Part shown: in pieces, positions 43,383 through 52,436 of the stretch
Layout of the letters: each line of letters opens with the position of its first letter
How positions within the stretch are numbered: position 1 is the first letter of the stretch
NCBI GenBank assembly: GCA_964414585.1
Contig: CAYPXR010000009.1
Span: 1-64,000 of the forward strand
DNA from: DATEMU01 sp964414585
Lineage (GTDB): Bacteria > Planctomycetota > Phycisphaerae > UBA1845 > UTPLA1
Length of the DNA: 64,000 nucleotides
Direction of reading: 5' to 3'
Program-made: the position numbers and the translations under genes
Notes under the pieces: generated by a model
Databases searched by the model: none
The model's input: the letters and a program-made list of their open reading frames with translations, nothing else
What the model was told of the DNA's origin: nothing

Positions 43383-45806
43383 TCAAACACCGGGAGCGGT
43401 CTCGGCGGTTTTTCGCCGGGCGGCCAGACAGAGCCAGGAGATCGCGTAGAGCGCCATCCCCGCGAGGTACAAGGCCCGGAAGCCGGTGACCATGCTGAGG
43501 TATTCGCAGAGGCCGCCAAGGATCGCGCCGAGGAGATTGCTGGCAAACGCCGAGGGGAGCGAGCGGGCCTTCTGCAACGAAGTGGCGAAGATGATGCCGG
43601 CGAAATAGAGCGGCAAAAGGAGCAGGATGGACGAGCCAATCGCCGCCGTCGCCCAACTTTTGTCCAGGAGCGTATGAACTGGGATGAAATAGCCCGCCAG
43701 AAGCGCAAGCATGAGGCCGACGTAGGCCAGGTGCGGTCGCGTCGGCCGGGCCAGATGCACCGTCCAGTTCGCAAAGAGGATCAGCGTGAGGATCGCCGTG
43801 ATGACGACGCTGGCGACGATCCAGGTCGTGCCGAAGACGAGGGCGAGTTCGGTGATGCCCTTGGTCTCAATGAGCAGGAAGGCCCCGCCGAGGAAGAAGA
43901 AGTGGCCGTCGAGCGTCGTGCCGCGTTCGGCCGTGCCGAGGACCCAGACGACGGAGATGAGCGCGAGGATCGCCATCAGATAGATGTAGGGCTTGGGGAA
44001 GTCCGACCACTTCCGGCCGGGCAGGAAGGGGAAGGGCCAGTCGTCTTCGGCGGGCGGCGGGTCGAGCTTCTTCGCGCTGGCCGTGACGATGGGCGTGGTC
44101 TCGGGGACGGCCAATTTGAGTGTGCCATTCGGCTGTGTTGATGGCATCACGTCCGTGGGCATCGATCCGATGATGAACATCGTGTCCCGCCCTTCGAAGC
44201 CGAAGGTGCGCGGCGAATGTCCGAACGCGTTTTTCAGCATCTTGTATATTCGCGCAGTGAAAGGGCCGTCCGGACCGACCGCGAATGACAGGCAGACCAA
44301 TCCTCCCGGTGCGAGCAGACGCCGTGCCTCAACCATCGATTCCTGTGTGTACACGAAATTGTCCAGACGGATGGACGACATGCCGGAGAGCAGCGTGTGC
44401 GAATCGAGCAAGCCGAAGACAACGAGGTCGTAGGTTCCGGGCGGGCTGCGCTTCATGAAGGCTCGGGCGTCGTTGGTGATGACGTGCACGCCGGGGGCTT
44501 GATAGGGCGACTCGGGGTGATAATTTTCGCCGACCCAGCGGATGGCCGGATCAATTTCCACGGCGTCGACGGCCCGGGCTCCATTGCGCACCGCCGCGGC
44601 GACGTCATTGCCCGCTCCCGCGCCGACCACGAGAACGCGGCCCGGCGTTGACTTGAAATGGTAGGGGAGGTTGTACCAGAGCGACTTCCACCGAATTTCG
44701 TCGACCTGATCCTTCCACTTGGCGACGAATTCGTCGGACAGATTGAAACCTTGAAGGTAATAAGTCTTGTTTGCCGAGACCCAGACGCCCTGATGGACCA
44801 GCCGGCCGTCGGAAAGCGGGGCATTGTCCGTCTTGACCTCCAGACGCTGATAAGGCGAATAAATGTTGCGGATGTCGGTGCGCGGTTCATAGCTGATCCA
44901 GGCGAGCATGACGGCGACCGCGCAGCCGCTGATCGCCAGCCCGCCGCGGCTCAATCGTCCCAGGTAGAGACCGAGGGCGGCGACGACGCCGAACCAGATT
45001 GACGGCGGTAGCCAGAGGTATGAAACCGCGCCGAAGAGCACGACACCGAGGATGCTGCCGATGATGTTGATGGTGTAGGACGTCAGCGGTGCGGCGGAGT
45101 CCATTAGCCGGCCCGTGAGTTGACCAATCGGGATAAAGATCACGAGGGTGCTGACGAACAGGGCCGCGAAAAACCCGTAAAAGACCAACAGGTGAAGAAG
45201 ATGCGTGACGGTCCCGAGGCCCCACATGACCTCCCACGCGATGGGGTTGCGGATCGCGCGATCCGCCTCCGCCAGGCTTAGCACGTCCATGAAAATCACT
45301 TGCATCGCGAGCAGGACGAGCATCATCGGAAAACTGACGACCGGCCGCCGGGCCCGGGCAAAGCCCAGTCCCAGCCCCAGGAAGCAGGCGAGCAAGGTGA
45401 TGTTTTTGAAATAGGCGCAGGCGCGAAACTCGGTGCCGTGCCAGCGGATCAGCGTGACTTCGAGGAAGAGCCCGAGGACGCTGACCAGAAGCAGGTCGAG
45501 TTTTCTCCTCCCCGGCGGCAGGATGTCCACCCAATTTCCGAAGCCGATCATGCTGTTGAGCATTCGCCGCGCATAGTGGGCGTGCAGGGTGAAGAACACG
45601 ATGCCGAGAACGAGCAGCGTCGCGCCGAGGGCGATCGCCGTCGGATGATGTTCTTGTTTGAATTGCTGCGCGTCGTCGTGTCCGCCGCCGACGAGCCGCA
45701 ATCCCCACGCGATCGCCAGCGCGCCGGTGGCGAGGATCAGCAGCGTCACAAACCAACGAAGTGCCGCGCCGGGACGAGGCGTCGAGGGGGTTGGCAATTC
45801 CGCCAT
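43383..45806 (-). CDS. Membrane-embedded spermidine synthase-like protein
   Basis: The 807-residue protein has two blocks of about six to seven membrane helices (N-terminal, about 15-310, and C-terminal, about 615-800) flanking a soluble SAM-binding domain with VVGAGAGNDVAAAVRNG and DAVEIDP, as in spermine/spermidine synthases. Such large membrane-spanning homologues are common in planctomycetes and myxobacteria; they probably move or modify a membrane-associated substrate, but aminopropyl transfer has not been shown. No speD-like gene is nearby. It stands alone. Confidence 0.8.
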   Translation of the reverse strand: MAELPTPSTPRPGAALRWFVTLLILATGALAIAWGLRLVGGGHDDAQQFKQEHHPTAIALGATLLVLGIVFFTLHAHYARRMLNSMIGFGNWVDILPPGRRKLDLLLVSVLGLFLEVTLIRWHGTEFRACAYFKNITLLACFLGLGLGFARARRPVVSFPMMLVLLAMQVIFMDVLSLAEADRAIRNPIAWEVMWGLGTVTHLLHLLVFYGFFAALFVSTLVIFIPIGQLTGRLMDSAAPLTSYTINIIGSILGVVLFGAVSYLWLPPSIWFGVVAALGLYLGRLSRGGLAISGCAVAVMLAWISYEPRTDIRNIYSPYQRLEVKTDNAPLSDGRLVHQGVWVSANKTYYLQGFNLSDEFVAKWKDQVDEIRWKSLWYNLPYHFKSTPGRVLVVGAGAGNDVAAAVRNGARAVDAVEIDPAIRWVGENYHPESPYQAPGVHVITNDARAFMKRSPPGTYDLVVFGLLDSHTLLSGMSSIRLDNFVYTQESMVEARRLLAPGGLVCLSFAVGPDGPFTARIYKMLKNAFGHSPRTFGFEGRDTMFIIGSMPTDVMPSTQPNGTLKLAVPETTPIVTASAKKLDPPPAEDDWPFPFLPGRKWSDFPKPYIYLMAILALISVVWVLGTAERGTTLDGHFFFLGGAFLLIETKGITELALVFGTTWIVASVVITAILTLILFANWTVHLARPTRPHLAYVGLMLALLAGYFIPVHTLLDKSWATAAIGSSILLLLPLYFAGIIFATSLQKARSLPSAFASNLLGAILGGLCEYLSMVTGFRALYLAGMALYAISWLCLAARRKTAETAPGV

Positions 45807-45841
45807 GACGGCACTATAGACGGAGGACGCGGAATGGCAAA

Positions 45842-47269
45842 CTATTGAAGGACGGGAAGTGATTGACCGAGCGGTCGAGCGACCAGATCGTAATCGCGGT
45901 GGCCGGAGCAGCGAACGGTGACGAAGTCGCCGGGATCAAATTCGCCGCCTTCGACGTAGGTCGTGCTGTCGACCTCGGGCGCCTGGCCCTGGTGGCGCGC
46001 GGGATAGACGCCGTCCTTGCCGAAGTCGTCGATCATCACGCGCAATTGCCGGCCCTTGGCGGCGGCGGCCCTGGCGAAGGCGACTTCTTGTTGCACCTGC
46101 ATCAGCTCGACGACGCGGTGTTCGATGGCTTCCTGCGACAGTCTGCCTTTCATTCGATGCGCCGGCGTGCCGGGCTCGCTGGAATAGGGGAAGACGCCCA
46201 TCGCATCGAAACCGAAGCCGCGAACGAATTCGCAAAGCTCCTTGTGCTCCGCCTCCGTCTCGCCGGGGAAACCGGAGATGAAGGTCGTACGGATGGCCAC
46301 GCCGGGAATCCGCTTGCGCAGTTTTTCGAGGAGGACCTCAGTTTCCTTTCGCGTGACGCGGCGGTACATCGCCTTGAGCACTCGATCGTTGATATGTTGC
46401 AACGGGATGTCGATATACTTGGCGACCTTTTCACGCTCGGCGATCGCGTCGATCATCTCGTCCGCGAAATCCGAGGGATAGGCATACATCAACCGAATCC
46501 ACTCGATCCCGTCGAGCGTGTTCAATTCACGAAGCAGACCCGACAGGCCCGGCGCATAGCCGATGTCCTTGCCGTAGCTCGTGGTGTCCTGACCAATGAG
46601 ATTCAGTTCGACGGCTCCGTCGTCGATCAGCTCACGGGCTTCGGCCATGATCTCGTCGACGCTTTTGCAGTGCATCGGCCCGCGAATGGAGGGGATCGTG
46701 CAGAAGGTGCATTTCTGATTGCAGCCCTCGCTCATCCGCAAGTAGGCGTAATGGGTCGGTGTCAGCCGCAGCCGCGAGCGATCGGACTTGTTGGCCTCGA
46801 TCCAGGAGGAGGAATGGTATTCGCCGAGAAAAACCGTCCGTTCATTGCCCTTTTTCGACGTCTTGACGTTTCGACGTTTCGACTTTTCGCCCAGCACCGC
46901 CCGTACGATATCGCCGCGGTTGTTCACTCCGACCAGTGCATCGATCTCCGGAACTTCTTCGACGAGCCCCTGACCGTCGCGCTGGACGAGACAGCCGGCG
47001 ACGACGAGCCGCTTGATCTCGCCATTTTTTTTCTGCTCGGCGGCTTCCTGCAATATTTCGATCGCCTCCTCGCGAGACGCAGACAGAAAGCCGCAGGTGT
47101 TGACGACGACCACGTCCGCGCCGCCGCCGTCGCCGACGATCCCGCAGCCCGCCTCGGCGAGCAGGCCGAGCATTTTCTCGGAGTCGACGAGATTCTTGGG
47201 GCAGCCGAGGGAAACGAATGAAACGGACGGTGCGGGCACCAGCATGAACTCCGGGCGATAGGCCTTCAT
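45842..47269 (-). CDS. rimO: Ribosomal protein S12 methylthiotransferase RimO
   Basis: This radical-SAM enzyme attaches a methylthio group to an Asp of ribosomal protein S12. The 475-residue protein has the MTTase N-terminus (VSFVSLGCPKNLVDSE and VNTCGFL, cluster Cys), the radical-SAM cluster CNQKCTFC and a C-terminal TRAM-like domain. Between the domains an insertion, KSKRRNVKTSKK, is encoded by an 8-base tandem repeat. ATG 47269 overlaps a perfect TATAAT (the -10 box would contain the start codon), so the real start may be the next in-frame ATG, 24 bases further in. Confidence 0.95.
   Translation of the reverse strand: MKAYRPEFMLVPAPSVSFVSLGCPKNLVDSEKMLGLLAEAGCGIVGDGGGADVVVVNTCGFLSASREEAIEILQEAAEQKKNGEIKRLVVAGCLVQRDGQGLVEEVPEIDALVGVNNRGDIVRAVLGEKSKRRNVKTSKKGNERTVFLGEYHSSSWIEANKSDRSRLRLTPTHYAYLRMSEGCNQKCTFCTIPSIRGPMHCKSVDEIMAEARELIDDGAVELNLIGQDTTSYGKDIGYAPGLSGLLRELNTLDGIEWIRLMYAYPSDFADEMIDAIAEREKVAKYIDIPLQHINDRVLKAMYRRVTRKETEVLLEKLRKRIPGVAIRTTFISGFPGETEAEHKELCEFVRGFGFDAMGVFPYSSEPGTPAHRMKGRLSQEAIEHRVVELMQVQQEVAFARAAAAKGRQLRVMIDDFGKDGVYPARHQGQAPEVDSTTYVEGGEFDPGDFVTVRCSGHRDYDLVARPLGQSLPVLQ
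46852..46886. repeat. 8-base tandem repeat inside rimO
   Basis: About four copies of ACGTCGAA (minus strand; AAGTCGAA, ACGTCGAA, ACGTCAAG, ACGTCGAA) encode a basic, low-complexity insertion between the MTTase and radical-SAM domains. The reading frame stays open. Confidence 0.7.
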
Positions 47270-47296
47270 TATAGCCCAATTGGTAAATTAGGGTAC

Positions 47297-47325
47297 TCGT
47301 CAGGGGGAGAATTGCGGCTTAGAAT
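47297..47325 (+). promoter_or_regulatory. Probable promoter of lpxA
   Basis: TCGTCA (47297-47302) and TAGAAT (47320-47325) are separated by 17 bases; each matches four or five of six consensus positions. The lpxA start codon is about 45 bases downstream. Confidence 0.45.
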
Positions 47326-47369
47326 GGGGCCTAATACGACATACAAGACCATTGGAGACGGTTCACGAT

Positions 47370-48185
47370 ATGCCCATTCACCCCACGGCCATCATTGACA
47401 AGCAAGCTCAGATTGACCCCTCTGCCGACATCGGCCCGCACGTCGTCGTCGAAGGGCCGGTCAAGATCGGCGCCGACGTCAAGATTTACCCCAATGCCTA
47501 TCTCTCCGGTTGGACGGAGATCGGCGAACGATGCCAGATCCATCCCGGCGCGGTCATCGGCCATTTGCCGCAGGATTTTCACTTCGGCGGCGAGCGATCG
47601 TATTGCAAAATCGGCGCCGGCACGATCGTCCGTGAATTCGCCTCGATTCATCGCGGCACGCAGCCGGAGTCATGGACGATCGTCGGTGAAAATTGTTTCA
47701 TCCTCGGCTACGCCCACATCGGCCATAATTGCGAACTCGGTAACGGCGTGAAAGTCTACAACTGCACCGGCCTCTCCGGTCACGTCGTCATCGGCGACAA
47801 CGCCATCGTCAGCGGCTATGTGCTCGTCCATCAATTCGCGAGGATCGGAGAGTATGTCATGGTCGGCGGGGGCGCCCGCGTGACCAAGGATGTTCCGCCG
47901 TACATGAAGACGCTGCACGAGTCGCAGTGCGTGGGTTACAACGCGATCGGCCTGCGCCGCTCCGGCCAGTTCAAGCCGGATGAAATCAACGAAGTCCGCG
48001 ACGCCTATCGCACGCTTTTTAGATCGGAGTTGCCGTTTCGCAAAGCGGTCGAGGCGTTTACCGAGAAGGCCCGGACGCGGACCGGGAAGCGGATCGTCGA
48101 ATTTCTCTCGGCCCCCTCGAAACTGGGCTTCATCGGCGGTCGCAAGGCCGCGGCCGAACTGGTCGAAGCGGCGGAAGAGGAATAA
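47370..48185 (+). CDS. lpxA: UDP-N-acetylglucosamine acyltransferase LpxA
   Basis: This enzyme transfers the first 3-hydroxyacyl chain to UDP-GlcNAc in lipid A synthesis. The 271-residue protein is a left-handed beta helix of hexapeptide repeats with GYAHIGHNCELG, where the first His is the expected catalytic base, and a helical C-terminus (from about residue 195). ATG 47370 is chosen because it begins the family sequence MPIHPTAIID; an upstream TTG overlaps the ribosome site. lpxD is 11 kb away, so the lpx genes are not clustered here. Confidence 0.95.
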   Translation: MPIHPTAIIDKQAQIDPSADIGPHVVVEGPVKIGADVKIYPNAYLSGWTEIGERCQIHPGAVIGHLPQDFHFGGERSYCKIGAGTIVREFASIHRGTQPESWTIVGENCFILGYAHIGHNCELGNGVKVYNCTGLSGHVVIGDNAIVSGYVLVHQFARIGEYVMVGGGARVTKDVPPYMKTLHESQCVGYNAIGLRRSGQFKPDEINEVRDAYRTLFRSELPFRKAVEAFTEKARTRTGKRIVEFLSAPSKLGFIGGRKAAAELVEAAEEE

Positions 48186-48294
48186 GGCCGAGTCGGCTTG
48201 CCTTTCGTCCTCAAAACGTTAAGGTATTTCTTACTCGTCGGCGGCCCATGGACGGACCGCGGCCGCCTCGCTGGTTTTTGGAGCACGATCGGAA

Positions 48295-49431
48295 ATGGCC
48301 AACGGGACGAGTTCTCCCACGATTGCCATGGATTATTCCGCTCGACCGGAACGTGCGCGACTGGGCGTGACCGAGCGCAATTTCCTGCGCGCCGGCCTTT
48401 ACACCGCCGCCATCGTTTTCGTTTTCTGGTGCGGCTATTACTTCGAACGAAGCATTCTGAATCGGCACCCCGCCGACATCCGCTTCATCCGTGAGGCCTC
48501 CGAGGCGGCGATGCGCTACATCACCATCCCGCATATCCTCATCGGTTTCTTCTTCATGATCTCGTCGCCGAAGAACCAGAACCTGCGCCAACGGCTTTGG
48601 GCCGCCGGTTTGTTGATGGCGGGGGCGGGGCTGTGCACGATCTATTACAAGGGCGGCGGTAAAACCAACCTGCTGCTCTACAGCGGCGTCTACCTATACT
48701 TCCTCGTCCACGAACTCCGTGACGAAGCGATGTTCTACAACGTCCTGGGCGACGCCGCGCCGATTTCCGACAAGGCGGCGTTCAAGGGGCTGGTTCGCGC
48801 AATGACCGGTCTCATTGTTTTCACGATGGCATCGTTTATCTGGGCGCCGATCCCATACGGCCTCTACTTCAAGAAATTGACCGAGCCGACGTCGGCCCTT
48901 GCGGAATGGGCCGCGGCGCATTCGTGGTGGATGGATGGATCGATGTCGATGCCGCTCAAGATCGCCTTGAGCGCGGGCCCCTTTGTGCTGGCGGCCGTCG
49001 GGTTCGCGATCGTCTGGCGGCATTTCGCCGCGCGGCTGGGTTATCCCGACGCCCGCGCGCTCTTTCGAACCCATGCGATCCTCTTCAAGGTCATGTTCGG
49101 CGTCGCCGGCGTCCTGGGCCTTTCGCTCGTGCTGACGCAGCGGGCCTACTCGCTCATCCTCTTCCACGTCGTCGCGTGGTACATTTTTGCGGCGTACCAG
49201 TTCGCCAGGCATCCGCCCAAGGCCCCGCCGCACGGCTGGTGGCAGTGGATGCGCACGAGCGTCCGCGGCTTCAAAACGCTGCACATCGGCATGGTCGTCG
49301 TGCTCATGGTTGTCGGCCTCGCCTGGACGCTCGCCTGGGGCCAGACGACGTCATTGGCGTGGCTGCTGGCGCCCGAGTCGTTTCTCTACTGGACCATCAT
49401 GCACATCACGGTTAGCTTCGTCCCCAGATAA
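48295..49431 (+). CDS. Polytopic, histidine-rich membrane protein, unknown
   Basis: The 378-residue protein has about nine or ten membrane helices. Several helices carry a histidine (HILIGFFF, FLVHELRDE, THAILFK, FHVVAWYIF, LHIGMVVVLM, IMHITVSFV), a spacing that could ligate haem or metal, though this is inference. No family was recognised. It ends 23 bases before rnfC, with rnfD next, in a tight co-directional cluster, which suggests it is a partner of that electron-transfer module. Confidence 0.65.
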   Translation: MANGTSSPTIAMDYSARPERARLGVTERNFLRAGLYTAAIVFVFWCGYYFERSILNRHPADIRFIREASEAAMRYITIPHILIGFFFMISSPKNQNLRQRLWAAGLLMAGAGLCTIYYKGGGKTNLLLYSGVYLYFLVHELRDEAMFYNVLGDAAPISDKAAFKGLVRAMTGLIVFTMASFIWAPIPYGLYFKKLTEPTSALAEWAAAHSWWMDGSMSMPLKIALSAGPFVLAAVGFAIVWRHFAARLGYPDARALFRTHAILFKVMFGVAGVLGLSLVLTQRAYSLILFHVVAWYIFAAYQFARHPPKAPPHGWWQWMRTSVRGFKTLHIGMVVVLMVVGLAWTLAWGQTTSLAWLLAPESFLYWTIMHITVSFVPR

Positions 49432-49454
49432 TCGACGGGTGCGGGTCCTTTTCG

Positions 49455-50774
49455 ATGTCATTGTTGCTGAACCTTCTGGGGCCGCGTCGAGGATTCGACG
49501 GCGGGCTTTTTCTTCCCGACTACAAGGCCATTACCGCGCGCCGGCCGATGGAGTCGCTCAAAGTCGCGTCGGCGCTGCACGTCCCGCTCCAGGTTCGACA
49601 GGATCTTTCGACGACCCCGATGGTCAAGGTCGGTGATCGCGTTCTTCGCGGGCAGCGGCTTTCGCGGCCGACGATGGCGGACGCCCTCCCCGTTCATGCG
49701 CCGACCTCCGGAAAGATCACGGACCTGGGCCGCGTCTGGACGGCGAACGACGGTTACCAACCGTGCGCGACGCTGGAACCGGACGGCCGCGACGAAGCGC
49801 ATCAGGAACCTTGGGATTGGGACGGGGAATCCTTTTTCGCACAGCTCGCCGAACGCGGCGTCATGTGCCCGAACCCTCGTGCGCCGGGGCATGTCGTGGT
49901 GCGTCAGGCGACGACGGCGGGCGTGACCGATCTCATCGTCAATGCAATGGAGACGGAGCCCTATCTGACCGGCGACCTGCGGACGATCGTGGAGGAGCCC
50001 GGCCGAGTGGTCGACGCGACCTGCGAGTTCGCCGATGCGCTGGGCGTTCAACGCGTCATTCTGGCGATTCCCTATCGACACCGCCGCGTCACGCGGCGCA
50101 TAGAGGGCGAAGCGGCGGGGCGGTTCGTCGAGGTCGTGCCGCTGGCCAGTCGCTATCCGCAATGTCACCCCACGATGCTGATCAAGACGTTGCTGGACCG
50201 CGAAGTACCGCCGGGCGGAAGCGGATTGGACGTCGGCGTGCTGGTCCTGCCGCTGATGATGGTCCGTGCGGCGGCCGAGGCGGTTTTCGACAACCGGCCG
50301 ATGACGCATGTGCTGTTGACGATCGCCGGCGACGCCATCGCCAGGCCCGGCACCTATCGCGTTGCCATCGGCACGCCGGTAGCGCATCTGGCCGAACGGC
50401 TGGGAACGACCGCGCCGTTGTCTCGCGTGGTGTGCGGCGGTCCGCTGACGGGCGTCGCTTTCGCGCACGAAGACGCCGTCGTGACCGCCGATATGACCGC
50501 TTTGCTGTTCTTCGGCCCTGAGACCATGCGGAGCCCGATTCCCTGCATTCATTGCGGTTGGTGCGTGGAGGATTGTCCGGTCGGCCTCGATCCGCCGGAA
50601 TTGGTGCAGCTCGAGTCCCATCCGACGTGGGACCGCGATGGCCTGACGCAAATGAATGCGTGCATCGATTGCGGGCTGTGCAGTTACGTCTGCCCCGCGT
50701 CGCTGCCGCTTTCCCAGACGATTGAACGAACGCGGCAGCGGTTTGAATCCGTGAGGAGAACGACGTCCTCATGA
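49455..50774 (+). CDS. rnfC: RnfC-like electron transport subunit
   Basis: The 439-residue protein matches RnfC: GGLFLPDYK near the N-terminus, VKVGDRVLRGQRLS and HAPTSGKITDLG (barrel-sandwich region), NAMETEPYLTGD (about residue 161), and two ferredoxin-like clusters near the C-terminus (CIHCGWCVEDCP and CIDCGLCSYVCP). It would take electrons from NADH and pass them on. It lacks the long C-terminal tail of E. coli RsxC. It overlaps rnfD by four bases. There are no rnfA, B, E or G genes nearby. Confidence 0.9.
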   Translation: MSLLLNLLGPRRGFDGGLFLPDYKAITARRPMESLKVASALHVPLQVRQDLSTTPMVKVGDRVLRGQRLSRPTMADALPVHAPTSGKITDLGRVWTANDGYQPCATLEPDGRDEAHQEPWDWDGESFFAQLAERGVMCPNPRAPGHVVVRQATTAGVTDLIVNAMETEPYLTGDLRTIVEEPGRVVDATCEFADALGVQRVILAIPYRHRRVTRRIEGEAAGRFVEVVPLASRYPQCHPTMLIKTLLDREVPPGGSGLDVGVLVLPLMMVRAAAEAVFDNRPMTHVLLTIAGDAIARPGTYRVAIGTPVAHLAERLGTTAPLSRVVCGGPLTGVAFAHEDAVVTADMTALLFFGPETMRSPIPCIHCGWCVEDCPVGLDPPELVQLESHPTWDRDGLTQMNACIDCGLCSYVCPASLPLSQTIERTRQRFESVRRTTSS

Positions 50775-51952
50775 GCGCGCAAGCCTGGACTTTCCCGACG
50801 AGTCTTTCCGCCGAAGCCCCGCCGCACCGCATCAGCGGCAACACGCACGACGACATCCTCCGCGCCTGGGCGCTGGCCGCGTCGATCCCCGCCATCTGGG
50901 GAATCGTGATCTTCGGCCCCGCGGCGATGACCGTCCTTGCCGTTGCCGTCTTTGCTGCCGTCGGGACCGATCTGGCCATCGCCTTTGCCCGCGGCCGGAC
51001 CGTCGTCGGCGGTCTTTCCCATTCCGGGCTGATTGGCCTGCTTGTGGGACTGACGCTTCCGGCGACCGCCCCGTGGTACATCGCCGCATTGGGCGCGATG
51101 ATCGCCATCGTCGTCGGAAAGGTGCTTTTCGGCGGGCTGGGCCATTACCTCTGGCACCCCGCGCTGGTGGGGCGGGTCGTCGTGCAACTGCTCTTCCTCA
51201 ACACGCTGGCCGTGACCGGCCAGGGCGTGACCGCGCCAGTCCTGACGCCGACGCACGTCATCACGGGCGATCTGAACGTATCGATCAAGGTTGAAATTTC
51301 GGCGTACCAGGGCTGGGGGTCGCTTCCCAAGAGATCGCCGGCGAACGCCGTGCTGATGGAACCGCCGGTCGCGGCGCTGCGGCGATTCGCCGACGGAAAG
51401 ATCGATCCGGACGACGACATGGCCTTCGCGCCGCTGCTGCGCGATTCGCTGCCGCCGTGGATCGATACGGTTCTCGGCACGGTGCCGGGCGGGATCGGCG
51501 AGACCTGCACGCTGGCCATCATCGTCGCCGGCCTCTACCTGGTCTATCGCGGCTATCTCCGCTGGCAGGTTCCGGTCGCGGTGCTGGCGGCGGCGGCGAT
51601 TGCAGCGGCGCTGCTGCCGATTGAAAGGGGCGGCGACGCGCACGGTTATCGCTGGCTGCCGGTCTTCGCCGTCGAACAGGGCCGCTGGGTCGGATTCGCC
51701 TATGTGCTCTATCACCTGACGGCCGGGCAACTGATGCTTGGTGCGTTTTTACTGGCGGGGGACATGACCTCGACGCCGATGCGCGCCAAGGGACAGTTGG
51801 TTTTCGGTGCGGGCGTCGGTGTCCTGACGATCTTCATGCGCCTGTACGGCGTCGTCGAAGGGGAGTGTTACTGGGCCATTCTCATCATGAACACATTCGT
51901 CACGTTCATCGACAAGCGGATGAAACGGCCGGTGCTGGGGATGGCGGAATGA
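50771..51952 (+). CDS. rnfD: RnfD-like membrane subunit without the flavinylation motif
   Basis: The 393-residue protein has about nine membrane helices and RnfD/NqrB-like features: SAEAPPHRISGNTHDDIL at the N-terminus and YLWHPALVGRVVV around residue 130. In RnfD a Thr in an SGAT-P-L motif carries covalent FMN; here the corresponding stretch reads LMEPPVAALRRF, with Pro198 in place of Thr. It follows rnfC, overlapping by four bases, and is the last gene of the cluster; the next gene is on the opposite strand. Confidence 0.85.
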   Translation: MSAQAWTFPTSLSAEAPPHRISGNTHDDILRAWALAASIPAIWGIVIFGPAAMTVLAVAVFAAVGTDLAIAFARGRTVVGGLSHSGLIGLLVGLTLPATAPWYIAALGAMIAIVVGKVLFGGLGHYLWHPALVGRVVVQLLFLNTLAVTGQGVTAPVLTPTHVITGDLNVSIKVEISAYQGWGSLPKRSPANAVLMEPPVAALRRFADGKIDPDDDMAFAPLLRDSLPPWIDTVLGTVPGGIGETCTLAIIVAGLYLVYRGYLRWQVPVAVLAAAAIAAALLPIERGGDAHGYRWLPVFAVEQGRWVGFAYVLYHLTAGQLMLGAFLLAGDMTSTPMRAKGQLVFGAGVGVLTIFMRLYGVVEGECYWAILIMNTFVTFIDKRMKRPVLGMAE

Positions 51953-51961
51953 CAGCGTCGT

Positions 51962-52429
51962 TTATTTTCTCGTCGCCCGATTCCAATCGCGTTTGACTTG
52001 GTAAAGATCGTACGCCTTGCCGCACTCCGGGCAGACGTGTTTCTGTGGCAGGCCCTTCAACGCGTAGCCACAATGTGGGCATAACTCATAATGAAATTGT
52101 ACCGCTTTATTCTTCCAACGAACACGACGATAGGCGATTATGCAACCGCAAATAATGATGACAGCCCAGGCGCCAACTTCGATATAGTGAACCCAATCCG
52201 GTGATGAAGAACTTGATCGTAAGTTCGTGCGCCGTTCACTTGCATAGAGGAACCTGAGAACAAAAAACATGGCGATGCAGGCATAGATCAGTAGGCGTTC
52301 CTCCTGCCACATGACCGGTGTTGAGCGGGGAACTTGGTTGGGCCGCCGTTGTTCAAGATTCCGATATCGAAGCCACTCAACGGTCGCGATCAAGGCGATG
52401 AAAATTGTGAAGAGGATGAACTCGGTCAT
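51962..52429 (-). CDS. Membrane protein with C-terminal CPHCGYALKGL zinc ribbon
   Basis: The 155-residue protein has three membrane helices (about 2-20, 45-62, 84-100) and a cytoplasmic or periplasmic zinc ribbon with Cys at 117, 120, 133 and 136, in the sequence CPHCGYALKGL...CPECG. The same ribbon type occurs at the N-terminus of the gene at 61365. No function is known. It ends nine bases after the convergent rnfD and follows the wecA-like gene on the same strand. Confidence 0.75.
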   Translation of the reverse strand: MTEFILFTIFIALIATVEWLRYRNLEQRRPNQVPRSTPVMWQEERLLIYACIAMFFVLRFLYASERRTNLRSSSSSPDWVHYIEVGAWAVIIICGCIIAYRRVRWKNKAVQFHYELCPHCGYALKGLPQKHVCPECGKAYDLYQVKRDWNRATRK

Positions 52430-52436
52430 ATAGACC

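Noticed and set aside
43383..45806. Calling the membrane protein a true spermidine synthase
   Set aside because: Only the SAM-binding fold is supported; the long membrane flanks and lack of polyamine genes nearby argue against a firm call.
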